Source: Nematopogon swammerdamellus
Lineage: Eukaryota; Arthropoda; Insecta; Lepidoptera; Adelidae
DNA length: 64,000 nt
Direction: 5' to 3'
Assembly: GCA_946902875.1 (NCBI GenBank)
Contig: OX336342.1
Coordinates: forward strand, 13,819,523-13,883,522
The position numbers and the translations under genes are program-made. Shown here piece by piece: positions 21,923-33,535 of this stretch; the stretch's first letter is position 1; each line of letters opens with the position of its first letter. Under the pieces are notes generated by a model. That model did not search any database. It worked only from the letters and a program-made list of their open reading frames with translations, and was not told the DNA's origin.

Positions 21923-22519
21923 TACAACGCGGTGATGTGCTGCTTCGGGAAGAATATCGCGCTATCACGTAAACATCGCGTAAAGTACGAGACTGTAAAA
22001 AAACTACACATAGCAACTGGTCAATGTCAAGTTGCATGCAAAAAAAAATTCTATTGAAGCACTCGTCTTATTAATTTCAAGTTCATACCTAGGTACTTGA
22101 AATTAAAGAGTTCATAAATGCGCTGTCAAATAGTGAGGTTGAGCGAAACTAATCTCGAGTAGTTTCACCATCTTCGAACATTTAGACAGAGCATACGCGT
22201 ATTTAATAATAACACACACTTTTTCCATTTCACTATTAATTATAAACCGAGTATTCTGATATAAATCTAGTTAAAATTAAAAAAATATATACTAATAAAC
22301 AAAGTACCTATGTAATACACACAGGGAACAAATAATAGTTAATAATTATAAATTATTTATTTCCTAGAGTGAGAGCAAACATTTGCGAGCTTTTATTTTA
22401 CGTAATAACCCCACAGGTCACCCATCAGTGTACACCGGACGGGGGGACGCTTCAGCGCGCAGCGTGGTCAGTGCATGGCAATCCGTGATGGATGGACAGA
22501 GAGAACGAAAGCAGAAAAT

Positions 22520-22800
22520 TTTTTTAAAGACCTAAAGGGTTTAAGGCGAGTTTTTTAAAGCCCTAAAGCGCTTTACAGTCGAAGTGTTTTGGCAGGCGAG
22601 TTTTTTTAAAGCCCTAAAGCGTTTTACGGTCGAAGTGTTTTGGCAGGCGAGTTTTTTTAAAGCCCTAAAGCGTTTTATGGTCGAAGTGGTTTAGCAGGTG
22701 TGTTTTTAAAGCCCTAAAGCGTTTTACTTAGGTTTTTTTACTCTAAAGCGTTTTACAGGCGAAATGTTTTAGCAGACAAGTTTTTTTAAAGCCCGGAGTT
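22520..22800 (+). repeat. 51-bp minisatellite (about 5.5 units)
   Basis: The unit carries AAAGCCCTAAAGCGTTTTAC, then GGTCGAAGTGTTTTGGCAGG and CGAGTTTTTTT. Unit starts near 22557, 22608, 22659 and 22708 (51, 51, 49 bp), then a truncated unit and a diverged last one near 22788. No second array of this sequence was seen in the window. 21923-22519 just upstream has nothing notable. Confidence 0.9.
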
Positions 22801-23074
22801 TTACCGTCACAGTGTTAAGTCTCGTCGAATAGTTTCTTTGCCGGTTAAAATTACCTTGCACATACAATTGAAGCCACTGTTTAGCCGAAGGTGGTGAAGT
22901 CGGCCGTTTAGGTACTCGTATTCTCGAAATTATTAGTAAACATAAATAAACATAAGTAAAGTTTTGCTTTGATGGGCACACAATAATGTTATCATTATTA
23001 TGGTAAATATAATTTAGTTATGCTATAGATATTGCATTTAATAATAAGTATACAATATACTAGCTAGCTGGCTG

Positions 23075-23340
23075 GCTAGCTGTGCCCGCAGCTGCCCTCG
23101 CGGTAAAGTCGATTACATAAAGCAAATCGGAAATCATCGAATTTTCTCCGAATTGGTTCGCTTTTGGCCCCACTGCTCAGCTCAAATGAAAAATGACGTG
23201 ATGTTTTATAGCCTATAATCTTGAGAAGAATATGTCGTGTTACATAGGTAATTAAACCAGCTTTCTAATAAAAAAAACCGCATCCAAATAGATCACGTTA
23301 AAATTATAACACCCCTCTTTCTGTGTCGGGGTTTAAAAAC
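23075..23340 (+). repeat. Dispersed repeat (GCTGTGCCCGC start, CACCCCTCTTT end)
   Basis: Begins GCTAGCTGTGCCCGCAGCTG and ends TTATAACACCCCTCTTTCTG followed by GTCGGGG. The end section with AAACCAGCTTTCTAATAAAA matches 48384-48556. The start matches 28680. It resembles the widespread lepidopteran repeat beginning TGTGCCCGCG, probably a LINE 3' end or derived SINE; class uncertain. Confidence 0.6.
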
Positions 23341-23797
23341 AGTAAGCAAATAGGTTTATCAGTTTTTGACTAGCGAACATGCATGCATTCACACAGACGA
23401 CAAACGTTGGTTGTTATATTATGTAGAGAAGGAGAAGAGCATAGATAGAGCATGTAAGGGAAGACAATCTTCATAAATAACAGTTGGAATATTGCGCTTC
23501 AGTAGACAGTAGGTATTATTCATTATCAAATAATCCAATATCGTCGTTGTTAATTAAATTAAGTACTTTAATGCATTTGATTTCGAAATGTAATATTGTG
23601 GTGACACTGTAATAGCACGAGGAATGATCAGCATTCAGTCACGGTGTGCGGTTAGCGGTGGTCGCGCCCAAGTGTTGCGCCTGCATTTGCATTCTGAATT
23701 GGACGTTGTTTATTTATTTACATAAAAAAAGTCTGAATAATAAGTTCGTTAGAGGCCATCGAAAATTTACTGCTAGTTTTACACACACTGTAGTAGA

Positions 23798-23880
23798 CCG
23801 CCGCGCCGCCCCCGCCGCCGCCCCCGCCGCACCCGCCGCACCCGCCGCCCCCGCCGCCCCAGCCGCCCCCGCCGCACCGC
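23798..23880. repeat. (CCGCCC/CCGCAC)n microsatellite island
   Basis: About 80 bp of CCGCCGCCCCCGCCGCACCC-type hexanucleotide and nonanucleotide runs. Any Ala/Pro frame is a consequence of the repeat. Confidence 0.75.
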
Positions 23881-24029
23881 AGAACTGGCCACAAGATCCA
23901 GTGATGCGTACAACTCGAGCACTCTGGCATCACAGTAGCGCGGCACCATGCACCATCATACTACCACTCTATTTAATACGGGCAAAAATGCAAACCTTGT
24001 GCAAGTAAATATTGAAGTAATTTTTTTAA

Positions 24030-24360
24030 ATTTTTTTTTTTTATGGAAACTGAGACTTTTGGCTACATCACCTACAACATCCGTGATGTCAGCCCATAAC
24101 ACCGGATGAACTCGGTGCCCCGTCAGTGTTTACCTTCGGTCGTGCCGGCTACACTGAACTGGACGGAAAACACAAACTATTTACATAGCCGTTTCGACCG
24201 ACCTTTCAATCAGTGCGGTGGTACCAACCCGGGCGGGTTAAACCCTACCACCTAGTAATATAAGAAGGGAGTCATATCCCTTAATCACCTTTTACGACAT
24301 ACACGGGGAGAGATGCAGTGGGGCTATTCTTTTAAAGTACCGGCCCCACACGGTACAAAC
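24030..24360 (-). mobile_element. SINE with GTGGGGCCGGTAC head, near full length
   Basis: Minus strand: head GTACCGTGTGGGGCCGGTAC, ACTGCATCTCTCCCCGTGTA, body GGGTTTAACCCGCCCGGGTT and AACGGCTATGTAAATAG, tail GTTATGGGCTGACATCACGG and CCATAAAAAAAA (a T-run at 24030-24040 on plus). It shares body and tail with the 5S-headed copy at 31027 but has a different 5' end. Confidence 0.8.
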
Positions 24361-25628
24361 TGACTGACACATTACCTGACTGTGTGGCTTGTGGGACCCA
24401 TGGGTTATATCTGTGAATATAAAGCGCTTTTATTTATTCCAATCAGTGCGGGGCCAGCTCTATTCATTCGTTTAAGTGTGTTTAAATCCAATTGGTACCT
24501 AGGTAAATAGTTACATTACAACTTCATCATTTTTAACCGCCACTCTGTTAACTCGTCAAAAAAGAAGAAGTAAACCATATTTTGCATGAAATATGAAATT
24601 ATGTCAATTATTGCACCAGCAGCGCCACGTAACGAGGTGGAAATAAGAATAATAAGAAACGCACGAATGAAACTTGGTGAATAATATATTTTTTATTTTA
24701 CCCCAAACCGGAAAGCGAAAATCAAATATTTACAGCCAACTTGAATCCTCACTTTCAGCGTCATATCGTGCGCCTACATTCGCCCCGCTCCGCGCGCCGC
24801 GCGCTGTGTCGTCGATTTTAACAGCCGCTGCCTGCCATCATCATTGTTCACAATGGCGCACAAACACAACGACAAAGGGAAACTGGAATAAAGTTTATCA
24901 ACGGAAATGAAATGTGTTGTTTGGGAATGTAAATCCACTGGTGGGAGGATTAAAAGGGAAGTTTTTCGTTGTAGCCTGTCTTTACTTTTACCTGCATAGT
25001 TGAGCTGCAAGTTCGTCCGGAGCGCTTCGAGTGGAATCGCTTATGCCTTAGGTAAGCGAGCACGGTGAAAATTCCACATGTGCAAGCAAGATAGCAACTT
25101 GCCGTATTTTCGAGTTGGAGTAGGGTACATCGCAAATTTCTAGCGTAAGATTTTAAATAAAATATAATAAAGTTAAAAATATTATAAAGTTTCCTCTACT
25201 CCTCATATTCTGCCACTTACCAAATAAGTACGTTGCATTCCATAATGTAATGCAACATATCTCCACCAGGCTTCAATAAGCTATATATTATCATGACGCC
25301 ATTATTCATACGTGCCGAGCAGTGGGATCGGAATTGAACGCAGTCGGAATAAAAGTCTTTATACATCCGGAATAAAAGTCTTAATACATTCTGTATAAAA
25401 ACTTACTTGACTCTTGCCTGTCGCGTCGCATACTTTTATGTACTCGTAGGTACACACGTAAGAGAACAAGTGGTAATCGATAAGTTCTGCTATATCCGGC
25501 CAACAGAACCCTAGCATAGCACTCACTTCGACATAGAGTACACCTAATATCTAACGTAGACATCAGATAGCATTACTTTCAGTTACTTACTTACTTACCA
25601 CTATATTTCGTATTACGTAGCACTATAA
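24361..25628. other. No gene seen
   Basis: AT-rich sequence. Frames of 60-78 codons on both strands have no domain. A direct TAAAAGTCTT repeat lies at about 25350-25385. Confidence 0.45.
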
Positions 25629-25715
25629 CTTTTTTTTATGGAAACTGACAAGGTCGGCTACTTCACGTACACAACATCCCTGATGAGCTTCAGCCCATAA
25701 CACTTCGGTGAACTA
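25629..25715 (-). mobile_element. SINE 3' tail fragment
   Basis: TTTTTTTATGGAAACTGACA, CGGCTACTTCACG and CATCCCTGATG...CAGCCCATAACAC match the last ~85 bp of the SINE at 24030. The 5' part is missing. Confidence 0.65.
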
Positions 25716-26134
25716 AAGATGGGATGAGATGGTAAAAATTCCACACTACCTATGTGACCTATATGTAAGTATGCAACAAATGTTTTCACAAAGTAGTGCG
25801 TGGTTTCGATTCATCTATCACGTGATCATCTTATCTCCTTTGAGAGGATTTCGCCTTCTCCGAATCTGAATGCGATGTTTGTGTTGCACAGCGATCCCGC
25901 TCGAGGAAGTAATCCAATATCCGACCTCGGGGGTTTTTACTCTTTTTGCGGCCATTCAATCAACTTTTTGCTCCAAGGCGCACTTGCTCCAAGGCGCACT
26001 TGTAAGCACTCGCCGCTGTGTTCCCGCAGCCCGCGACCACGATGCATGCAGTCCAGTTGAATAAGAGCAATCATAAGAATATGTTCATAATATTTATGCT
26101 AGCTTATATCGAAATAGAATATGACATTTTTACA

Positions 26135-26300
26135 CCCTGTATATGTATGTATGTATGTATGTATTAAGTCATATTTACTGATTATTGTATTGTATAAATA
26201 TATATTTAGGTATTTAATATATGTATATATTATATATATATATACAGGAATAAGTACTATGTATACATATATATTATATATGAAAAATATATTTATTGCA
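26135..26300. repeat. (ATGT)n and (AT)n simple repeats
   Basis: ACACCCTGTATATGTATGTA-type start followed by (TGTA)n and a long TATATA-rich run. The mirror frames on the two strands are repeat artefacts. Confidence 0.75.
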
Positions 26301-27378
26301 CAATATGAAATTAACAAATAAATTAAAGACTAATAATAAACTAACCTAAACAACATAAAAAATTTCACACAAATTTTGGTCACTCTCTCCTCATACCCAA
26401 TAGTAGGGTATTATATATTGTAATCATGTATGTATGTTTATTCATACCTATTTATTTAGTTACTATTCTCTCACATTATCCGTGCGCCTACTTATACACA
26501 TTTACCACATCCCAAAGGTTTGCTCTAACATAATGCAGATCTGCATTCAGCCGACCTTTTTGTAACTTATTTTATCGAAAAATGGTGTACAATAAAAAAT
26601 AAATACAAATACATTTTTAGATTTAATTCTTAACTACACTTGATTTTCTAGTGGTATGGTTGAACAAAGAATAAATCTACGCAGGGGGAGCACCAGTGAC
26701 ACGCACGTACTAAAAGATAAAACTTGAAACAGATAATAAAACGAAAATACAATCTTATCTTCTAGCTTTTTAAACTTACTACCAGCTACATAATATTTTT
26801 TTTTTATAAAGTTTATTCAATGTTTTATTCAATTGTATTATAATGAAATATTTTTAACATACGTATACATAAATATCAATGTTAATACACAATCGGGTAA
26901 AAATTCACCTACCATCTACACCTTACAGAGTATTGTATCATTAAGCTGAGTCGATTTTCGCGAAGCAATCAAGTACGTAAAAATATGTTTATTTCCGGGC
27001 ATGTTTCGGTATGTTGAGAATGTCAACTGACTGTAGCCCATACCGAAGATTGAAATTCAATACAATATCAATACATGTATAATACGGTATGAAAATAAAA
27101 TATGTATCTGTTAGTGTATTTTTCACGCTGAATTAACGTCGTAAATCCTATAAACCTGTCACCCTACTCCTAGTTCGAAGGGTAGGGGGTGTCTAGCAGC
27201 GCTCTAACCCCTCCTTGCCCAACATAAAGGGTCAAAATCAACAAACTGCACTTCAAAATTATAGATCTAACTGGACGTAAACACGTATCCAATCGCGTAT
27301 CAGACCGCCATTTGGCAAGTTCTATTTGTACCGAAAGCTGCTAACACGTACAGCCTCATCCCGACTGGCCCGACTGCG
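26301..27378. other. No gene seen
   Basis: AT-rich DNA without recognisable elements. Confidence 0.45.
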
Positions 27379-27450
27379 GTGAGGCTGCGGGTCTGCGGGG
27401 GCGGAGGCGGGGGGGGGGGGGGGGCGGCGGGGGCGGGGAGGTGCGCGAGG
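27379..27450. repeat. G-rich island with a 16-base G run
   Basis: GGGGGCGGAGGCGG leads into an uninterrupted run of 16 G at 27409-27424, then GGCGGGGGCGGGG. Strong G-quadruplex potential on the plus strand. The assembled length of the homopolymer may be unreliable. Confidence 0.75.
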
Positions 27451-28679
27451 AGGTTTGAAAATAAGATAGTGTCATTATTTGGGATGAGTGTAAGTGGCTG
27501 CGGGCTGCGGCTAAATGTCTGCTGCTATTCCAGGAGGGCCCGGCCCTGTGGCTTCCTAGTGCAGGGACCACCCTGCAAATGTCGATATTCTATACTTAAA
27601 TTCTTAAAAACATTAAATACCTACGTTAATAATAAAAAGCTCTACGAACTATGATGTATTCTATTTTCAGTTGTATCACTTGAAGATGTGAAGAATATTT
27701 TTGATAAAAATTGATTTAAAAAAAGTGTTAGTGAAAATTAAGTGCATTTTTAAATTTTTTTTTTTTTTTTATTTATTTATTTAGCCAAAACAAACAGAAA
27801 CAAACAAACAATGCAAACGGTAATTAATACTCAATACAAACGGTACTAAATACAGGACTGTTTCTGTAACTACAGAGTAAATGCGAAAAATGAGCTAAAA
27901 TTTTCATAATTCCAGTGTGTCGTCGTTTAGGCTCTTTTGAAACGTTTTGGTGGCACATTGAATAATCGTGATAACGATCATTTACATTTGTCCGATGGGA
28001 ATAAATGCGGCAACTATATGACAGTCATTTTCAAATACGAAATTCAGATAACCCATTCATTTATCTACATTTACAAATGAGAATTAATATTGTAAACATT
28101 GATTAAAAAACTTAAAACATTTGTTGTGTTCCTCGTTCCCTAGAGAATTTGCTTTGTTCTTTGAATAAGAGCAAGATAATTTTTTTTTTCTATAATCATT
28201 ACATTTTCATTACGAGAAACTATAAGTACGAAATATGGATAACCCCATTTAAAGTAGTTTTCATAAAAATGATACCCCGATGTGTATTGTAACTATCGAT
28301 ATAGAAATCCCTATAAAATATGCACGGTAGTTATGAGTGGCTGTGTTTTAAAGGACCCGTCCTCTCCGGGTTAATAAGGTCACAAAATACCCTTCATCTT
28401 GCCTAAAAGAGGAAGAACCCTCCGGGAACCCTAGCAAACAGATTACCTACGGTTTTATTGAGACCCTTCCAGCGTACACTCAACGAGATATCCTGGCCGG
28501 TATTCTCCAAGTACTGACAACATTAGGTCGGGTCTGACTTGCTAAGATAGTGCATATTCATCAACAAGAGCTCATTACAAATAGGAAACATAACGTTTGA
28601 AATGTTAGTGTTTATTACTAAAATACTTTTTAATACCTTAATTCAATGGTAAATAACTTATAATTATATGATATATAGC
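27451..28679. other. No gene seen; (ATTT)n at ~27.77 kb
   Basis: A poly-T/ATTT stretch at 27746-27785 is the only notable structure. Confidence 0.45.
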
Positions 28680-28895
28680 TGTGCCCGCGGCTCCGCCCGC
28701 TCTCATATTTGACTTCTCTGCTAACCTCATAAGCCATTTAGCGTGATAGTAAGTATCCTATAGTTGATGGGAAGAATGAAGCTATCCGTAGATTTTTTTT
28801 TATTAAAATCGGTTCAGTGGTTCTCGAGTTATAAGCGGACAGACAGACAGACAGACAGAAAGCAGACGTTGGATTTTATTAAAGGTAAGGATAGA
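28680..28895 (+). repeat. Dispersed repeat (GCTGTGCCCGCG start, GACA-rich end)
   Basis: GCTGTGCCCGCGGCTCCGCC at the start and AATCGGTTCAGTGGTTCTCG, then (GACA)5, at the end. This is the layout of a common lepidopteran repeat related to LINE 3' ends. About 215 bp, no coding. Confidence 0.6.
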
Positions 28896-30767
28896 TGATG
28901 ATATAATTATATATCTTCATCTAGCTAGAGTAATCTAGACATTATAATTATAATGCCTACTAGATGAAGTTGAAAACTGTGAAAATATTCGCTATAAACC
29001 TCATAAATAAATGCGACTGTACTACAATTCGCGTGCGCGGTAAAACGAAATGCCTTAATCTTTTTAAAAGCCTTCTTTAGATGATAAATAGCTGGATCTG
29101 TATGCAAACATTTAGTTTAGGGTACGTTTATAGTAATTAAGATAAGATCTCACAAATGAGAAGGGACCTGAAGTTTAAGTAGAGTAGAGTAATGTTGGTT
29201 TTTCTAAAAAAAATTCTCATCTTGTTTACTTACTTTCAAAACCCCTCTTTTGATCCATACTCGGGATTAATACGTCCGTATAATCCGAATAGGATACGAT
29301 AGATATTTCCGAATCCGCTAGGTAGCCAAATTATGCCGGATCCACCGGATTGCCAGATCCGCCGTATCGAATTGCAATCCCTCCATACACACCGGAATCC
29401 CGAGAATTTTGCCATTTGGTAATAGTAACGGTAAAAAGTGCCACTCGCGAGTGAGGTTTAAGTTTGAGTACGATGTGTGAGACTTCACTACATTTTCGTG
29501 ACGGCCAACATGTCACCACGAATAGCGAGAGCCAGCTATACTAGCTTCACGAAATGGAAGTAGAGTTCTTTCAGAAATAAAGAAGCCAGCTGACTTGGCT
29601 TTTGGTGTGAACAGCGCTTGTAGATGGTCGAAATAAGTGCATATCTTGCTGAAACTCGAGTAGGTACTACAACCGACGACGTGGATACAGTTCGCAACAC
29701 ATTGAATATATATTTACTGGCGTCACTTTCAGATCAATGTTTGTACCGCTCAGATCGGGTCATTCACTACGGTTCTCGTACTGTCCATTACCTAGTACTA
29801 TCATGTACTATTAAGTAATCTATGTTACTGCATTGTCTGACCCTACGCGTTTTTCACCTCCCAAAGATTAGTTCGTAAAGAATGCCGCAAGGTATTAAAA
29901 ACTCGTCTTTTGTATATTGCAGGTTATACGTTATACGGTTCATATTGCGGAGTAAAGATATAGGTATACGAGTACCAGCACGAATGTGTGTGAACTGTTG
30001 TATTTGCATTATTTAAAATGTACACCCATGAATTTTATAGTGAGCATTAGTCGTGCCTAACATCGCGTTTGACAGACACACCATGTCGCTCATTGAGCAA
30101 ACTGTATTGAGACCCATAGAAGATCATACTTACCATCCACCCCCGTGACTCCGCAGCCGGCAAAAGTAACTTCACAGAATAACCATTTCCGCTTTCTCGA
30201 CATGCTCTCGTAAAAATAAATGCGATCCATGACGCTTCTTCCTCCCACCTCACGACCGGCTGTTCCAACCAACCCGACCGCAACTGTACAAACTCGACAT
30301 ATTTTTGTAACGAAAGTGTTTACCTTATCCAGCGCCTTATTTCGAATAATAACAGCCGTGGAAATTTATATTGATCGCAAATCAATAAACGTTAAAAAAA
30401 TTCAAGCGAAATTATTTTTACATCCGAAGCGGTCGGGAATACAAAAGCTTACAATCAGATACGGACACGTTTACAACGCAGAGGAGCTGCGGCGCGGGGA
30501 CGGCTGCCGATTTTAGAGATAAGGTCCGCAAATTTAAAATATGTATTTTTCCAAATGCCAGATCATGAAATTATTTTTGTGGCGCGTGTTTTATACGGCG
30601 CTACTTGAAACGAAAATATTAAAAAATCGCTAATATTACAATTCCCCATGTGTGGTCCAGCTAACTGCTAGAATTGGTTGGAGCTGGGAATATGTGCGAG
30701 CGAACTGTTCACTTTACATACATGTCGCCTCGTGGCATGTTACTGAAACTGATGCAGACATATTTAC
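28896..30767. other. No gene seen
   Basis: Mixed sequence without repeats shared with the rest of the window. Minus-strand frames at 30047-30283 were inspected and rejected as coding. Confidence 0.45.
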
Positions 30768-30835
30768 CTCGCCCCCGCGCCGCCGCCTCCGCGCGCCCGC
30801 CCCCGCTCCGCCATGCCACCGCGCCGTTAACCCCC
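30768..30835. other. CCG-rich micro-island
   Basis: About 65 bp of CGCCCCCGCGCCGCCGCCTC-type sequence in AT-rich DNA. It looks like the islands at 21860 and 50078, with no clear shared flanks. Confidence 0.6.
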
Positions 30836-31026
30836 GCACCGAGTCGGGTCTGGTGGGACCTTCTCACACCGAAACGAGACGAGTCTTGTATTTAACTTTG
30901 TGCACACTTTACATAGAAGTACTTGTATCTTCTGTGATAGCACAAAGTGCTGGAGCAAGATTCTCACTTGCGTACCTTAACATTTTGGAGAAGTAGGTAC
31001 GTTGTGCTGGTAATCGGGAAGTGCTT

Positions 31027-31410
31027 TGTCAGCCTCGATAGCTCGGTGGTGCACAGTCAACTGTCGCTATTGAATGTTAAGCAACGCTGGGTGCGGTCAG
31101 TACTTGGATGGGTGACCGCTGACCGTTGGAGGCTGACCGAGTTTCGGATTCCTCGTAAAACTGTAGGTCCCTTCCCTTCTAATCTTACTTGGTGGTAGGG
31201 TCTAACCCGCCCGGGTTGGTACCACCGCACTGAATGAAACGTCGGTCGAAACGGCTATGTAAATAGTTTGCGTTTTCCGACCAGTTCAGTGTAGCCGGCA
31301 CGATCAAAGGGGGAAGCACTGACATGGCACCTAGTTCACCCGGTGTTATGGGCTGACATCACGGACGTTGTATGTGATGTAGCCAACCGTGTCAGGTTCC
31401 ATAAAAAAAA
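31027..31410 (+). mobile_element. Complete 5S-headed SINE with target duplications
   Basis: Head: GTCAGCCTCGATAGCTCGGT, then TGTTAAGCAACGCTGGGTGC and GGTCAGTACTTGGATGGGTG followed by ACCGC. This is the 5S rRNA A-box, intermediate element and C-box region, and GAGGCTGAC closes a stem with the start. Body: GGTGGTAGGGTCTAACCCGC, TACCACCGCACTGAATGAAA, CGGTCGAAACGGCTATGTAA. Tail: GGCTGACATCACGGACGTTG and a poly-A at 31403-31410. The 8-bp direct repeat AAGTGCTT flanks it (31019-31026 and 31411-31418). This is the reference copy for the family in this window. Confidence 0.9.
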
Positions 31411-31469
31411 AAGTGCTTGTATATATTTGTATACATATTATGTCACATCTGATGCGAATACATACATGT

Positions 31470-31765
31470 ATACATATCACACGCTGTATCCCGACAACCG
31501 GGGTAAGCAGAGTAATAGATGTTATGCTGCAAGGTTTGTGATAAATTACAGCACAGGAGCGACCACCACATTTAGCAAAGTATTCTGACGGCAACGTAAG
31601 GCACGAAGACCCACCTGCTGCTTGACTCGGTGGAAGGACTGCCAAGATGAGAGGTGACAGCACGGCAACTTGTCCTTATCCCTTAGTCGCCTTTCACGAC
31701 ATGCACGGGGAGAGATGCATTGGGGCTATTCTTTTAAGTACCCACCCCACACGGCACATTCGAAT
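31470..31765 (-). mobile_element. Repeat with CCCGACAACCGGGG core joined to a SINE head
   Basis: The left part (CGCTGTATCCCGACAACCGG, AAATTACAGCACAGGAGCGA) matches 57346-57545. The right part (TAGTCGCCTTTCACGACATG, GGGGAGAGATGCATTGGGGC) is the complement of the GTGGGGCCGGTAC-type SINE head. It looks like a chimeric or nested copy. Confidence 0.6.
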
Positions 31766-31884
31766 GTACTTATATTTTGAGTTTGGGACGAATCCAGAAT
31801 AGCTTAGTGACCGATCAATAATTTTTTATTCAAATCAGTTCGGATCAACAATTAAAAAAAACATAATAAGTCACTAAGTACGAC

Positions 31885-32285
31885 TCTCAGGAAGAAAGTA
31901 ATTCACTAAGGGCGAGGCCGAAGGCCTTACTGCGTTTAGGTAAATGTTATGCTCTATCGATAAAAGTGAACCACTAAGGCTTCCTTCACGTAAACTTACT
32001 TTCTTCGATAAATCGTTCCAGTTAAACGTACATCATCGTTTACCTGAACGTAGCTCGGCCTTCGGCCTCGACTTAGTGACTTTTCTATCTTCTTGAGAGT
32101 TTATCGTTTACCTGAAAGCAGCTCAGCCTTCGGCCTCGCCCTTAGACACTTACCTTATTCGAGAGAGTATATTATCGTCTATCTGAAAGCAGCTTAGCCT
32201 ACGGCCTCGCCCTTAGTCACTTACCTTATTCAAGAGAGTATAATATTATCGTATATCTGAACGCAGCTCGGCCTTCGGAAGGAAA
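31885..32285 (-). repeat. ~70-bp minisatellite, second locus, with orientation switch
   Basis: Early units read as at 6795 (GGGCGAGGCCGAAGGCC near 31910). From about 32030 the array is complementary (TTTACCTGAACGTAGCTCGG, CCTTCGGCCTCG), with unit marks near 32054, 32122, 32193 and 32267 (68, 71, 74 bp). A TATTCGAGAGAGTA-type spacer recurs. Confidence 0.85.
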
Positions 32286-32512
32286 AGGAGAAGAACTTTT
32301 GAATTTTCTAACATATAGTTTGTTTTTCTGCATGATGTGATGAAATAGGTGATAGTACGTTTGGTTGCTATCCTAGGAAAAGTGTTTCAACTGAGAACTT
32401 TAGTAGTAATGAACCTTTTTGCTTGGCGCTCCGGTTTGGATTTTACATTATGTTTAAATATGAATATGACATAAACCTTTCTTTGTTTACATAAGTACCT
32501 AGTGCCGTGGAC

Positions 32513-32675
32513 AGGAAAACGGAGTGTCCAGTGACCATCTGCCAGGTGGGACGACGACATCAAGTACGTCAGCGGAAAGCAGTGGTTCCGTACCGCTGAA
32601 GGCCGGGAGGACTGGAGGAAAATTGGAGAGGCTATTTCCAGCAGTGGACGCGTACATGCTGACTGACTGACTTAT
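32513..32675 (+). pseudogene. LINE ORF2 C-terminal fragment with TGAC tail
   Basis: The plus strand from 32541 reads ARWDDDIKYVSGKQWFRTAE followed by GREDWRKIGEA. This is the W-DD...W...A-DR..W...GEA pattern at the C-terminus of many insect non-LTR retrotransposon proteins. It breaks after GEA, and the sequence continues as CCAGCAGTGGAC and (CTGA)n. Only ~30 residues remain. Confidence 0.65.
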
Positions 32676-33127
32676 CTACCTACAAAATCCTCCATCAAAC
32701 TGATCCGACGCTTTTCGAATATTGCAGATAAACTCGTCTCAAGTACTCGTTTTATTCACAGTACACGTAGATCGTAGCAGCCAGGTACGCCGCGCCGTTT
32801 GAGTACAGCTCAGTACGCAAACAGTAGAAGACAATAAGGGGAATGGCTCCGAAGCTGTAACGGGCTACGTTGATTCGACCTGGCGCACACGTGGGCTATA
32901 AAGACCCCAGCACTACTTAGCGCGATCTCCGTCTGCCATAGACGGAGGAGTTGGATAGAGTAGAATAAAGACTAACACAAGTGATCCACATTATACCAGA
33001 GATGCGCTTTAGATCGTATGGGAACCCGCATCGGTGTTTCTGGCCTCATAATAAGAAACTTTGGGCTGACATATTGTTACGCTCAATCTATTAGTGAATG
33101 ACCGAGTGACTTCAATAAATCAATCAA

Positions 33128-33280
33128 TCATCACCCCGCATCGGACCACTGCTGGAAATAGACCTCTCCCAAGGCGCGCCACCACACGCGGTCTTCCGCT
33201 CTTCTCATCCATCCACTCCCGGCTTCCTTTTTATTTAGGTCGTCTGTCCACCTAGCCGGGGGGCGTACCACGTTAGGAAT
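33128..33280 (-). pseudogene. LINE ORF2 C-terminal fragment
   Basis: The minus strand reads RPPARWTDDLNKKEAGSGWM followed by RRAEDRVWWRALGEVYFQQW. This is the same C-terminal motif as at 32541 but a different subfamily. Upstream on this strand the frame runs into unrelated sequence (antisense to the next feature). A decayed 5'-truncated insertion. Confidence 0.75.
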
Positions 33281-33420
33281 GATATATTTTCCCCCAAGTA
33301 CAGTCTCGGGTCCTTCAAGAGGGGCGTGAATGGGCACCTGTCAGGCCGGCATGGCATTCGCAACCCCCGCACATGACCGAATGTCCATGGACGTCGTTAG
33401 ACACCTTAAGCCCGCCACAC
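33275..33420 (+). pseudogene. LINE ORF2 3' end fragment (CR1/Jockey-like)
   Basis: The plus strand reads FPPKYSLGSFKRGVNGHLSG then RHGIRNP before an in-frame stop. It matches the copies at 19640, 43235 and 57660. Confidence 0.7.
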
Positions 33421-33535
33421 ACGGAGACTCCATTTCCAAGACGCCGCGTCCGGCGCGTTCGCTCGGATGCCGTCCATTTCTGAGCCCATAAGTCGGTTGT
33501 CGTGGTATATAATTATTCGCCCGTTTGACTCACTT

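Noticed and set aside
23798..24008. Ala/Pro-rich protein frame
   Set aside because: Translation of a CCG-type microsatellite; opposite-strand and shifted frames are equally open.
30047..30283. Minus-strand 78-codon frame with LLLPAA and GVSV words reminiscent of a bacterial surface-repeat domain
   Set aside because: The resemblance is a few residues, spacing is wrong, an overlapping frame is equally open, and the context is eukaryotic repeat DNA.
31075..31125. Apparent 5S rRNA gene
   Set aside because: Only the internal promoter region is 5S-like; the rest is SINE body with target duplications.
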